64,000 bases of DNA from the NCBI GenBank assembly GCA_963744005.1, contig CAVURU010000004.1:1116001-1180000 (forward strand), written 5' to 3'. Below, one piece after another: positions 19,641 through 28,256 of the stretch. The notes beneath the pieces were generated by a model. That model was not told the DNA's origin. It saw only the letters and a program-made list of their open reading frames with translations, and searched no databases. Each line of letters starts with the position of its first letter. The first letter of the stretch is position 1. Position numbers and translations under genes: made by a program. The DNA comes from Palsa-504 sp963744005. Lineage in GTDB: Bacteria; Actinomycetota; Actinomycetes; Streptosporangiales; Streptosporangiaceae.

Positions 19641-20459
19641 GAAGACGCCGTCCCGCCCGGCGAGCAGCGCCGATGCCCGGCGCGCCGGGCGAGGCCCCGC
19701 CCGCGGAGCTCCTCGGGGAGCCGCCCGCCCTGCTGCGGATGGCCAAGCTGGTCAAGGTCTACCAGGCCGACGGGGTCAGCGTGGAGGCCATCCGGGGCGT
19801 GGACCTCGAGCGTCGCGGCGGGCGAGTTCGTCGCCATCATGGGCCCGTCGGGCTCGGGTAAATCCACCCTGCTGCACCTGGCCGGCGGCCTCGAGCCGGC
19901 CACCAGCGGCGAGATCTGGCTGCGCGGGCAGCGGGTCGACCGGCTGTCCACGGCGGGCTGGGCCCTGCTGCGCCGGCGGCACATCGGCTTCGTGTTCCAG
20001 TTCTTCAACCTGCTGTCCAACATGACCGTGGCCGACAACGTCGAGCTGCCCGCGCTGCTGGCTGGCGTGCCCGCGCGGCAGGCCAGGGCGCGCCGCGAGG
20101 AGCTGCTCGCCGAGCTCGGCCTGGCCGACAAGGCGGGCGCAGCCCCGGCCCGGCTGTCCGGCGGGGAACAGCAGCGCGTGGCGCTGGCCCGGGCCCTGGC
20201 CAACGAGCCCAGCCTGCTGCTGGCCGACGAGCCCACCGGCAACCTGGACAGCGCCAACACCCGTGACGTGCTGCGCCTGCTGCACCGCGCGCACGACGGC
20301 GGGCAGGCCATCGTGCTGGTCACCCACGATGCCCGGGTAGCCAGCCAGGCCGACCGGGTCATCAACCTGTTCGACGGGATGGTGGCCGACGACGTGAAGA
20401 TGATGCCGGTCCCGCGCCGGTCCGGCGGCGTCGGCGACGTGGTGGAGCTGAGAGGGTAG
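19637..20459 (+). pseudogene. ABC exporter ATP-binding protein (MacB/LolD type), +1 frameshift
   Basis: Expected protein about 273 residues. From GTG 19637 (AGGAGG 8 nt upstream, overlapping the PadR stop) the frame reads MAKLVKVYQADGVSVEAIRGVDLE, then breaks: an extra C at 19811 separates it from the continuation VAAGEFVAIMGPSGSGKST. Walker A GPSGSGKST, LSGGEQQRVALARAL and Walker B LLLADEPTG are all intact in the second frame. If the base is real the ATPase loses its first strand or must start internally at ATG 19839, too close to Walker A to work. Intact motifs and intact permease point to sequence error or a very recent mutation. Confidence 0.85.
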
Positions 20460-20472
20460 AGGACCTCATCTG

Positions 20473-22833
20473 ATGCGCGGCACGCTGCGATGGGCTCGCG
20501 CGGACCTGCGCGCCCGCCGCGGCCAGGCGCTGCTCACCGTGGGCGTCGTGGCCGGCATGGTGGCCGCCCTGTTCTTCGCCGTGGTCCTCCTGCAAGGGGC
20601 GGTGAACCCCTGGCAGCACCTGTTCGAGCGCACTCGCGGCGCCGACGTGACCATCTACTTCGCCGGCGGGACCAACACCGGCGACCTGCCCTCGGTGCCG
20701 GGCGTCAAGGCCGTCACCCCGACCTACCAGGCCGCGTCGGCCACCCTGGAGCAGGGCGCGGTGCGCTCCCAGGTCGAACTGCGCGCCATGACCCCGGTGC
20801 TGCCCGCCATCTCCGCCCCGCTCGTCGTGGCCGGCACCTGGCTGCAGGCCGCGGCCCCCGACAGCGCCGTCCTGGAAGCTTCGTTCGCCGCCGCCGTGCA
20901 CGTGGGGGTCGGTGACCAGATCACCGTGGTCGGCATCGACGGCACCGAGGCGCGCATCCGGGTGGCCGGCTTGGCCGACACCGCCGACCAGGGCTTCTAC
21001 CCGCAGTGGACCCCCGGCCTGATCTGGGTCCAGCAGCCGCTGCTGGCCCAGGTCGAGCCCAACCCGAGCGAGACCGAGGAGGTCGTCGGGCTGCGGCTGC
21101 AGGACAACTCCGCCGTGGCCACCGGCCAGGTCGCGCAGATCATCTGGAACCTGTACAACGGGCTGGGCCCGCCCTCGCCCTCGGCCTCGGCCGTCGAGCG
21201 CTACACCACCTGGCAGCAGGTCAAGCAGTCGATGGCCAGCGACGACCGGCTGCTCGGCCTGCTGCTGGCCCTGTTCGGCCTGATCGCCCTGGTCGCCGCG
21301 CCGTGCGCCATCGCCAACGTCACCGCGGGCCGGGTCCTGGTCCAGCGCCAGGACATCGCCATGCTGAAGGCCCTCGGGTTCACCCCCGGGCAGGTGGTGC
21401 GGATGCTGCTGGCCGAGCAGACGCTGCTCGGCGTGGTCGGGGCCGGGCTCGGGCTGCTCGTCGCCCGGGTCGCGACGCTGCCGGAATTCGTCCGGCAGCC
21501 GGACGGCACGCCGGTGAGCCTCGGGCCGCTGTCCGGCTCCTGGATGGCCCTGATCGCCGTGGGCACCGTGCTGACCGTCGCGGTGGCCACGGTCATCCCG
21601 GCCTGGCGGGCCGGCCAGGTGTCGCCGGTGGCCGCCGTGCGGCCCAGCCCGCTGCGCGGGCACCTGTCCCTGCTGGCCCGGCTGGGCCTGCTCGTCCACC
21701 TGCCCGCCCCGCTGGTCCTCGGGGCCCGGGACTCGCTGACCCGGCGGCTGCCCGCCGCGGTCACCGTGTTCGGCCTGGCCATCCCCATGGCCATGATCAC
21801 CATCGCGCTGACCTGCTGGTCCACCATCGACGGCTTCTCCCGGGACCCGGGCCGGATTGGCCTGGCCGCTGCCCTCCAGGTCAGCCAGGGCGGCCTGGAC
21901 GCCCAGCAGGAGGTCAGCCTGATCTCCCGCGACCAGCAGGTCCGGGCCGCCTACCCGGGCGCCGAGTTCGAGACCCTGCTGCCCGGCGACAACGGCACCT
22001 TCACCGCCCGGGCCATGGGCACCTCGGCCCGGCCCTATCCCTTCCAGCCGGTGCAGGGACGGCTGTACCACGCGGCCAACGAGGCCGTGGCGGGCCAGGG
22101 TTTCCTCGACCTGATGCACATCAAGGTCGGGGCCTGGATCTCGCCCACCATCGACGGCGTGCCCGTCATCTTGCACATCGTCGGCCGGACCATCGAGCCG
22201 GACAACAACGGGGACGTCCTGGACTTCGGGCTGGACGCGCTGCCCGCGGCGCAGGCGGCGTCGCCGCCGTTCTACAGCCTCGTCCTGGCGCCCGGGGTCT
22301 CGCCCGCCCATGCGCGGGCCAAGCTGCTGACCGCGTCGCACGACCGGCTCGACGTGCAGGTCGTCACCAACCCGGCCGGCCAGCTCGGCATCATGCAGGC
22401 GGTGATCGTCGTCTCGGTCGTCGTGCTGGCCGTCATCGCGCTGGCCAACCTGCTCACCGCGACGGTGATCGGGCTGCGCGACCACCGGCATGAGGTCAGC
22501 GTGCTGGCCGCCATGGGCCTGACCCCGCGGCAGGTCATCGCCACCCTGGTCGTCAACACCACCATCCTGGCCGCCGCCGGGATGACCGCCGGGATGCTGG
22601 CCGGCCTGGCCCTGGCCTCCCGGCTGGTCAACATGCAGGGCCGCGCCAGCGGCATGGGCGCCGGGATCGCCGCCGGGCTGTCCGCCGCGGCGCTGGCCGA
22701 GATCGTGGCCCTCGCGCTGGCCATCGCCACCGCGGCCGGCCTGTTCCTGGCCGCGCGCATGGTCCGGATCCCGGATCCCGCCTTGCTGCGCGGCCCGGCC
22801 CGCCCGCCGCGGCGCCCGGCCGGCGCGCGCTAA
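20473..22833 (+). CDS. FtsX-like ABC exporter permease
   Basis: 786 residues, inner-membrane permease of the MacB/FtsX superfamily. One N-terminal membrane segment (about 17-42), a large extracytoplasmic MacB_PCD-like domain, three membrane segments (about 255-385), a further segment near 425, a second periplasmic-like domain and three C-terminal segments (about 635-765): the duplicated ten-segment arrangement of large FtsX exporters. Follows its ATPase by 13 bp. Substrate unknown; PadR-linked exporters often handle antimicrobial peptides or lipids. Confidence 0.88.
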   Translation: MRGTLRWARADLRARRGQALLTVGVVAGMVAALFFAVVLLQGAVNPWQHLFERTRGADVTIYFAGGTNTGDLPSVPGVKAVTPTYQAASATLEQGAVRSQVELRAMTPVLPAISAPLVVAGTWLQAAAPDSAVLEASFAAAVHVGVGDQITVVGIDGTEARIRVAGLADTADQGFYPQWTPGLIWVQQPLLAQVEPNPSETEEVVGLRLQDNSAVATGQVAQIIWNLYNGLGPPSPSASAVERYTTWQQVKQSMASDDRLLGLLLALFGLIALVAAPCAIANVTAGRVLVQRQDIAMLKALGFTPGQVVRMLLAEQTLLGVVGAGLGLLVARVATLPEFVRQPDGTPVSLGPLSGSWMALIAVGTVLTVAVATVIPAWRAGQVSPVAAVRPSPLRGHLSLLARLGLLVHLPAPLVLGARDSLTRRLPAAVTVFGLAIPMAMITIALTCWSTIDGFSRDPGRIGLAAALQVSQGGLDAQQEVSLISRDQQVRAAYPGAEFETLLPGDNGTFTARAMGTSARPYPFQPVQGRLYHAANEAVAGQGFLDLMHIKVGAWISPTIDGVPVILHIVGRTIEPDNNGDVLDFGLDALPAAQAASPPFYSLVLAPGVSPAHARAKLLTASHDRLDVQVVTNPAGQLGIMQAVIVVSVVVLAVIALANLLTATVIGLRDHRHEVSVLAAMGLTPRQVIATLVVNTTILAAAGMTAGMLAGLALASRLVNMQGRASGMGAGIAAGLSAAALAEIVALALAIATAAGLFLAARMVRIPDPALLRGPARPPRRPAGAR

Positions 22834-22923
22834 GGCCTCCCGGGCCCCCGGCCGCCCGCGCTGCTGGCGGAAATTCCCGCCGGGCTGACCGAATGCCGAC
22901 TACTCGGCACACCCGGTTGCAGG

Positions 22924-22929
22924 TAGCGT
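22924..22929 (+). promoter_or_regulatory. -10 element of dapA, leaderless geometry
   Basis: TAGCGT ends 6 nt before the dapA ATG (22936) and no Shine-Dalgarno is present, so transcription should start at the ATG. Confidence 0.55.
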
Positions 22930-22935
22930 TCGGGT

Positions 22936-23841
22936 ATGACGACATCCAGCCCTCCGCTCGGGCAGATGGTGACGGCGATGATCACGCCGATGACCCCCGA
23001 CGGGGCCGTCGACTACGACGGGGCCGCCCGCCTCGCCGAGTACCTGGTCACCGACATGCGCAACGACGGCCTGGTGGTGAACGGGACCACCGGCGAGGCG
23101 CCCACCACGACCGACGCGGAGAAGGAGCGTCTGCTCCGGGTGGTGATCGAGGCGGTGGGCAGCCGGGCCAAGGTGGTGGCCGGCGTGGGCACCAATGTCA
23201 CCGCGCACACCATCGAGCTGGCCCGCACCGCCGAGCGGGCCGGCGCACACGGCCTCCTGGTCGTCACCCCCTACTACAGCAAGCCGCCGCAGCCGGCCCT
23301 GGAAGCGCACTTCACCGCGGTCGCCGACGCGACCGGCCTGCCGGTGCTCATCTATGACATCCCCGGCCGCACCGGCGCCGCCGTGGCCACCGAGACCCTG
23401 GTCCGGCTGGCCGCGCACCCGCGGATCGTCGGCGTCAAGGACGCCAAGGACGACTTCTCCGCCACCTCGCACGTGCTGGCCCGCACCGACCTGGTCTACT
23501 ACTGCGGCTCCGACATGCTGAACCTGTCCTGGCTCGCGCTCGGCGCGGTCGGCTTCATCAGCGTGGTCGGCCACGTGGTCGGGGACCGGCTGCGCGAGAT
23601 GATCGAGGTCTTCGGCGCGGGCGAGCCCGCCCGCGCCCGGCAGATCCACTACGAGCTGATCCCCGTCTTCGACGGCCTGTTCCGCAACCAGGGGGCGGTC
23701 ATGACCAAGGCCGCGCTCGACCTGGTCGGCCTGCCCGGCGGCGCCGTCCGCGCCCCGCTGCTGGCCGCCACCGAGGCCGAGCGGCAGCAGCTTGTCCTGG
23801 ACCTCACAGCAGGCGGCGTCAAGCTGCCGGGAACGGTCTGA
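22936..23841 (+). CDS. dapA: 4-hydroxy-tetrahydrodipicolinate synthase
   Basis: Condenses pyruvate with L-aspartate semialdehyde in lysine/diaminopimelate synthesis. 301 residues, normal length. NGTTGEAPTTTD (49-60) carries the two threonines of the active site, YDIPGRTG (140-147) the proton-relay Tyr140 and carboxylate-binding Arg145, and VGVKDAKDD the Schiff-base Lys168. Followed 4 bp later by RNase J, the usual actinobacterial arrangement. Confidence 0.96.
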   Translation: MTTSSPPLGQMVTAMITPMTPDGAVDYDGAARLAEYLVTDMRNDGLVVNGTTGEAPTTTDAEKERLLRVVIEAVGSRAKVVAGVGTNVTAHTIELARTAERAGAHGLLVVTPYYSKPPQPALEAHFTAVADATGLPVLIYDIPGRTGAAVATETLVRLAAHPRIVGVKDAKDDFSATSHVLARTDLVYYCGSDMLNLSWLALGAVGFISVVGHVVGDRLREMIEVFGAGEPARARQIHYELIPVFDGLFRNQGAVMTKAALDLVGLPGGAVRAPLLAATEAERQQLVLDLTAGGVKLPGTV

Positions 23842-23845
23842 ACGC

Positions 23846-25531
23846 GTGAGCCACCCGCACCCTGATCTGACTCCTCCTCCCGCGCTGCCGAGCGGCGGCC
23901 TGCGCATCGTCCCCCTCGGCGGGCTCGGCGAGATCGGCCGCAACATGACGGTCTTCGAGTTCGACGGCCGCCTGCTCATCGTCGACTGCGGCGTCCTGTT
24001 CCCCGAGCCCGACCAGCCCGGCGTGGACCTGATCCTGCCCGACTTCTCCTACCTCGACGGCCGCCTGGACCAGGTCGAGGCGCTGGTCATCACCCACGCC
24101 CACGAGGACCACATCGGCGGGATCCCGTACCTGCTGCGCAAGCGCGGCGACATCCCGCTGATCGGCTCCAAGCTGACCCTGGCCCTGGTGCAGAGCAAGC
24201 TGGCTGAGCACCGGCTGGACCCGGCCCTGGTCGAGGTGGTCGAGGGCAGCTCCGCGTCGTTCGGCCCGTTCGACTGCGAGTTCCTCGCCGTCAACCACTC
24301 CATCCCGGACGCGATGGCCGTGGCCATCAAGACCCCGGCCGGGGTGGTCCTGCACACCGGCGACTTCAAGATGGACCAGCTGCCGCTGGACGGCCGGCTG
24401 ACCGACCTGGCCGGGTTCGCCCGGCTGGGCACCGAGGGCGTCGACCTGCTCATGGCCGACTCGACCAACGCCGAGGTACCCGGCGTGGTCACCTCTGAGC
24501 GGGACATCGCGCCGGTCCTGGATGAGATCTTCGCCAGCACCAAGCAGCGCATCATCGTCGCCTGCTTCGCCTCCCACGTGCACCGCGTCCAGCAGGTCCT
24601 GGACACCGCGGTCAAGCACCGCCGCAAGGTCGCCTTCGTCGGCCGGTCCATGGTGCGCAACATGGGCGTGGCCCGCGAGCTCGGCTACCTCCGGGTCCCG
24701 GGCAACCTGCTGATCGACCCGCGCGAGGCCGAGGAGATGCCGCCCGGCGAGGTCGTGCTCATCTCGACCGGCTCACAGGGCGAGCCGATGTCCGCCCTGT
24801 CCCGGATGGCCGGCCGCGACCACCCGATCCGGATCGCGGCCGGCGACACCGTCATCCTGGCCTCGTCGCTGATCCCCGGCAACGAGACCGCCGTGTTCCG
24901 GGTCATCAACGGCCTGACCCGGCTCGGCGCCCGCGTCGTGCACCGCAGCACCAACCTGGTGCACGTGTCCGGTCACGCCCCGGCGGGCGAGCTGCTCTAC
25001 GTGCTCAACCTGGTCCAGCCGCGCAATTTCATGCCGGTGCACGGCGAGTGGCGCCACCTGCGTGCGCACGCCGCCCTGGCCGCGCTGACCGGCGTGCCCG
25101 AGCCCAACATCGTCATCGCCGAGGACGGCGTGGTCGTGGACCTGGTCAACGGCCTGGCCGACGTGGTCGGCGCCGTCCCGTGCGGCTACGTCTACGTCGA
25201 CGGCCTGACCGTCGGCGAGGTCACCGAGTCCCAGCTCAAGGACCGCCGCATCCTCGGTGAGGAGGGCTTCGTCTCGGTCGTGATCGTGGTCGACGCCAAC
25301 TCGGGCAAGGTGGTGGCCGGCCCGGAGATCCACGCCCGCGGCGCCGGCATCGACGGCGCCTCGTTCGCCGAGGTCCTGCCCAAGATCGAGGAGGCCCTGG
25401 TCTCGGCCGCTGCTGACGGCGTCACCGACGCCCACCAGATCAGCCAACTCGCCCGCCGCATCGTCGGCAAGTGGGTCAGCGACAACTACCGCCGCCGCCC
25501 CATGATCATCCCGGTGGTAATCCAGGCCTAG
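23846..25531 (+). CDS. rnj: ribonuclease J
   Basis: Metallo-beta-lactamase/beta-CASP exo- and endoribonuclease involved in mRNA turnover and rRNA maturation. 561 residues from GTG 23846. GLGEIGRNM near the N-terminus, the zinc motif HAHEDHIGG (84-92), NHSIPDA, HTGDFKMD, ADSTNAEVPG, SHVHRVQQ and HVSGHA are the family's metal and beta-CASP motifs. In-frame codons upstream lie inside dapA. Translationally close-coupled to dapA (4 bp). Confidence 0.95.
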   Translation: MSHPHPDLTPPPALPSGGLRIVPLGGLGEIGRNMTVFEFDGRLLIVDCGVLFPEPDQPGVDLILPDFSYLDGRLDQVEALVITHAHEDHIGGIPYLLRKRGDIPLIGSKLTLALVQSKLAEHRLDPALVEVVEGSSASFGPFDCEFLAVNHSIPDAMAVAIKTPAGVVLHTGDFKMDQLPLDGRLTDLAGFARLGTEGVDLLMADSTNAEVPGVVTSERDIAPVLDEIFASTKQRIIVACFASHVHRVQQVLDTAVKHRRKVAFVGRSMVRNMGVARELGYLRVPGNLLIDPREAEEMPPGEVVLISTGSQGEPMSALSRMAGRDHPIRIAAGDTVILASSLIPGNETAVFRVINGLTRLGARVVHRSTNLVHVSGHAPAGELLYVLNLVQPRNFMPVHGEWRHLRAHAALAALTGVPEPNIVIAEDGVVVDLVNGLADVVGAVPCGYVYVDGLTVGEVTESQLKDRRILGEEGFVSVVIVVDANSGKVVAGPEIHARGAGIDGASFAEVLPKIEEALVSAAADGVTDAHQISQLARRIVGKWVSDNYRRRPMIIPVVIQA

Positions 25532-25594
25532 CCGCTCTGCGTCACAGTCGCACCTGCACCAGGCGTAGCTGCTCGCGCCTGGGCCAACCGCGTC

Positions 25595-25643
25595 GTTGTG
25601 ACAACCACGTCGTCAGGTGCGCGTGGTTGTGACAACCATGTCG
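25595..25643. repeat. two 19-bp direct repeats with internal dyad
   Basis: GTTGTGACAACCACGTCGT (25595-25613) recurs as GTTGTGACAACCATGTCGT (25625-25643), one mismatch, exactly 30 bp apart. Each contains the inverted repeat TTGT-G-ACAA. Located about 90-140 nt upstream of the GTG at 25734. Spacing of about three helical turns suggests cooperative binding of a dimeric regulator. Confidence 0.8.
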
Positions 25644-25733
25644 TTGCACCTTCACGAGAATCGCCCCGATGCGGTCTCATCCCTCGCCACCCGTCCCACC
25701 TGGAATGTCCGACCCGCACCGCATGATGCGAGC

Positions 25734-26696
25734 GTGGCCGCTTCAACTCGCCTCGACCAGGCTACCCTGCACGCGATCCTTGATCGCCAGAGTGATGTGA
25801 TCACCCGGGCCCAGGCGCGCTCGGCGGGTGTAACCGAGGCGGCGGTGCGACACCGTCTCCGTCCTGGCGGTCCCTGGCAGTCACTTCTTCCGAAGGTCTA
25901 CCTGGCCGCGACCGGAGAGCCTTCCATTGCCCAGCGCCTGGTCGCCGCTCAGCTCTACGGTGGGGCCGCCAGCGTGATCACCGGCTCCGCCGCCGCGCTG
26001 GCCCATCGCATCCGCGCACCGCACGCGCCGATCATCGACGTCCTGGTCCCGCTGACGTGTCAGCGCCGGGACGCCGGCTTCGCTCGGCTGCACCGGACCA
26101 GCCGGATGCCGTCGGGCGTCTACCGGTTCGGCCCGATCCGGTACGCACTCGCCCCTCGTGCCGTGGCCGACACCGCCCGCGCCCTAGCCAGCCTCCGCGA
26201 CGTGCAGGCGATCGTCGCCGATGCCGTCCAGCGCGGCCGGTGCAGCACGGCTGAGCTGTTGTCGGAGCTCGAATCTGGCCCGAGCGGGGGATCGGCGCTA
26301 CTCCGCGAGGCGCTGGCCGACGTCGCCGACGGGATCAGGTCAGCGGCCGAGGGCGACCTCCACGACCTCCTCCGCAAGTCCGGCCTACCCAAGCCGCTGC
26401 TCAACGCCTCCCTCTACGACGGGGGCACCTTCATCGCCTGCCCGGACGCCTGGTGGCCCCGGTTCGGCGTGGCCGTCGAGGTCGACTCCCGCGAATGGCA
26501 CATGTCGCCCGGGGATCACGCCCGCACCCTGGAACGGCAACGCCGCATGGCCACCTACGGCATCGTCGTGCTGCCCTTCACGCCCAAGCAGATCCGCCGC
26601 GAGCCGCAGCACGTCATCACCCAGATCCGCGACGCCCTGGTCAGCGCCCAGGGCCGCCCGCCGCTGACCCTCCGCACCGTCCCTCTCGCCGCTTAG
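25734..26696 (+). CDS. AbiEi-like antitoxin-domain / DUF559 (Vsr-fold) protein
   Basis: 320 residues. N-terminus (about 12-55) resembles the AbiEi antitoxin winged helix (LDRQSDVITRAQARSAGV...VRHRL); the C-terminus has the DUF559 restriction-endonuclease-like fold with VAVEVDSREWH near residue 245 and VVLPFTPKQI. This architecture is common and often orphan in actinobacteria; no AbiEii toxin is adjacent. GTG 25734 was preferred: CATGAT lies 6 nt before it (leaderless pattern). Alternative starts at ATG 25638 and GTG 25617 would place the direct repeats inside or at the start of the gene. Role (defence, toxin-antitoxin, or DNA repair) unknown. Confidence 0.75.
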   Translation: MAASTRLDQATLHAILDRQSDVITRAQARSAGVTEAAVRHRLRPGGPWQSLLPKVYLAATGEPSIAQRLVAAQLYGGAASVITGSAAALAHRIRAPHAPIIDVLVPLTCQRRDAGFARLHRTSRMPSGVYRFGPIRYALAPRAVADTARALASLRDVQAIVADAVQRGRCSTAELLSELESGPSGGSALLREALADVADGIRSAAEGDLHDLLRKSGLPKPLLNASLYDGGTFIACPDAWWPRFGVAVEVDSREWHMSPGDHARTLERQRRMATYGIVVLPFTPKQIRREPQHVITQIRDALVSAQGRPPLTLRTVPLAA

Positions 26697-26715
26697 CCCT
26701 GAGCAGCGACGAGCC

Positions 26716-27516
26716 TCACCGCGCCCGCGACGGCCTTAACGCATCGGCCTCATAACGGCTCGGCGGCACCCCGATCGTCGCGGTGAAGTCCCTGGTCAAG
26801 TGCGCCTGGTCGGCATACCCGAGGTCCGCGGCCAGCTCGGCCCAGTCCACCGGCTCCCCGCTGGCCGCCCGCTCCGAGGCCTCGTGCAGCCGCGCCCGCC
26901 GCATCACCCACTTCGGCCCGACCCCGACGTAGTCCGCGAACAGCCGCTGCACGGCCCGGACCGACAGGCCCGCCGCGTCGGCCAGCTGGTCCACCCGCTG
27001 CAGCGCGGTGTCCGAGGTGATCAGCGCGACCAGCTGCGCCGCCTGCTCCGCCGCCGGATCGCGCTCGGGCAGCACCGAGAACAGCAGGGACTCAGCGTGC
27101 GAGGCCATCTCGGAGTCGCTGTCGGCGCACATGATGGCCTGCCGGGTCTTCTCCGCCAGCGGGCCGAACACCCTGGTGGCCGGCACCACCCGGTCACTGA
27201 GCTGGGAGACCGGCGCGCCCCAGAACGGCCGGAAGTACCCGGCCCGGAACCGGACGCCCAGCGCCTTGCCCTGTCCCTCCAGGCGGCGGACGAACAGCGA
27301 CCGGTCCACCCCGTAGATCCCGGCCCCGGACGCCTCGAAGGCCAGGTTCACGTTCGGGTGCGGCAGGATCGTCTGCTCGTGCGGCGGCTGCCCGCGCAGA
27401 TCCCAGCGGACGATCCAGTAGTAGTCGACGAACGGCTCGAGCGGCCCGGACGGTTCAGCCCGGGCCAGCGTGAACCGCTCCGCGGCGAGTCCGGGCCGCA
27501 GCACGCCGCGTCCCAT
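26716..27516 (-). CDS. AraC family transcriptional regulator (DUF6597 domain)
   Basis: About 266 residues: N-terminal DUF6597-like sensor (PFVDYYWIVRWDL, VNLAFEASG, GVRFRAGYFRPF) and C-terminal AraC helix-turn-helix (VDQLADAAGLSVRAVQRLFADYVGVGP, LGYADQAHLTRDF). The frame is open to a GTG at 27627, but the divergent gene starts at 27646 with its -10 at 27634-27639, leaving no room for a promoter; ATG 27516 right before the sensor domain is preferred. Probably controls the divergent DinB-fold gene; ligand unknown. Confidence 0.85.
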   Translation of the reverse strand: MGRGVLRPGLAAERFTLARAEPSGPLEPFVDYYWIVRWDLRGQPPHEQTILPHPNVNLAFEASGAGIYGVDRSLFVRRLEGQGKALGVRFRAGYFRPFWGAPVSQLSDRVVPATRVFGPLAEKTRQAIMCADSDSEMASHAESLLFSVLPERDPAAEQAAQLVALITSDTALQRVDQLADAAGLSVRAVQRLFADYVGVGPKWVMRRARLHEASERAASGEPVDWAELAADLGYADQAHLTRDFTATIGVPPSRYEADALRPSRAR

Positions 27517-27633
27517 CGCCCCCGGCCCGGGGCCATCCCCGTGCTCGGCGGCATTCCCGGCCACATCACCGGAATCTGGCACGTGACCAGCGTAGCTGTC
27601 GCGTTTGTTCAAGATCCAGTAGGCCACCCCCTC

Positions 27634-27639
27634 TACCCT
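27634..27639 (+). promoter_or_regulatory. -10 element of the DinB-fold gene, leaderless geometry
   Basis: TACCCT ends 6 nt before the ATG at 27646; no Shine-Dalgarno seen. Confidence 0.5.
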
Positions 27640-27645
27640 GGACGG

Positions 27646-28246
27646 ATGACTTCAGCCCAGGAAAACAGCGATGGCCCCGCGCTGATGGCGGCCGCCGCCG
27701 CCAAGGCCGGCCGCGTGGTGGCCGGGCTCCGCCGGCACGCCGCTAGACAGCGCCACCCCCGACACCGACTGGGATCTGCGCACCCTGCTCAACCACACCA
27801 TCTTGTGGACCGCGTACTCCGCCGAGCGCCGCGCTTACGGCGAGAGCGCCGCCGAGGACCTGATGAGCAAGGACTTCACCGCCGACCCCGACTACGCCGC
27901 CCAGTACCAGGCGCAGCTGGACAAGGCCGTGGCGGCCTGGTCCGACCCGGCCGCCTGGGACCGCGAGCTGACCGTCATGGGCAACACGACCAGCGCCTCG
28001 GACGTGGGCGCCATGCTCATCATGGAGACCGTGCTGCACGGCTGGGACGTCGCCCGCGCCACCGGCCAGGACTACCGCTGCGACGAGCCGCTCGCGCAGG
28101 CGCTGCTCAAGACCGTGCAGGCCCAGGCGGACATGTTCCGCCAGTACCAGGGGTTCGCCGACGAGGTGAACCTCCCGGACAGCGCATCCGCCTTCGACCG
28201 CGCCCTGGCCCTGTCCGGCCGAGACCCGGCCTGGAAGCCGAGCTGA
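27646..28246 (+). pseudogene. TIGR03086/maleylpyruvate-isomerase-like DinB-fold protein, +1 frameshift
   Basis: Expected about 199 residues. The first frame reads MTSAQENSDGPALMAAA...GRVVAGL and then loses sense; an extra C at about 27730 separates it from PLDSATPDTDWDLRTLLNHTILW and the rest, which runs cleanly to 28246. LLNHTI and ETVLHGWDVARATG carry the two metal-ligand-type histidines of the DinB superfamily. The actinobacterial TIGR03086 family often uses mycothiol or has no known substrate. Sequence error or recent inactivation; both halves have normal codon composition. Confidence 0.8.
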
Positions 28247-28256
28247 CGCCGGGAAC

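Noticed and set aside
19805..19815. Programmed ribosomal frameshifting in the ABC ATPase gene
   Set aside because: No slippery heptamer, no downstream pseudoknot seen, and similar indels occur in several unrelated genes, favouring sequence error.
20362..22491. Long minus-strand frame opposite the FtsX permease
   Set aside because: G/Q/H/R-rich shadow without recognisable motif; the plus-strand permease is clear.
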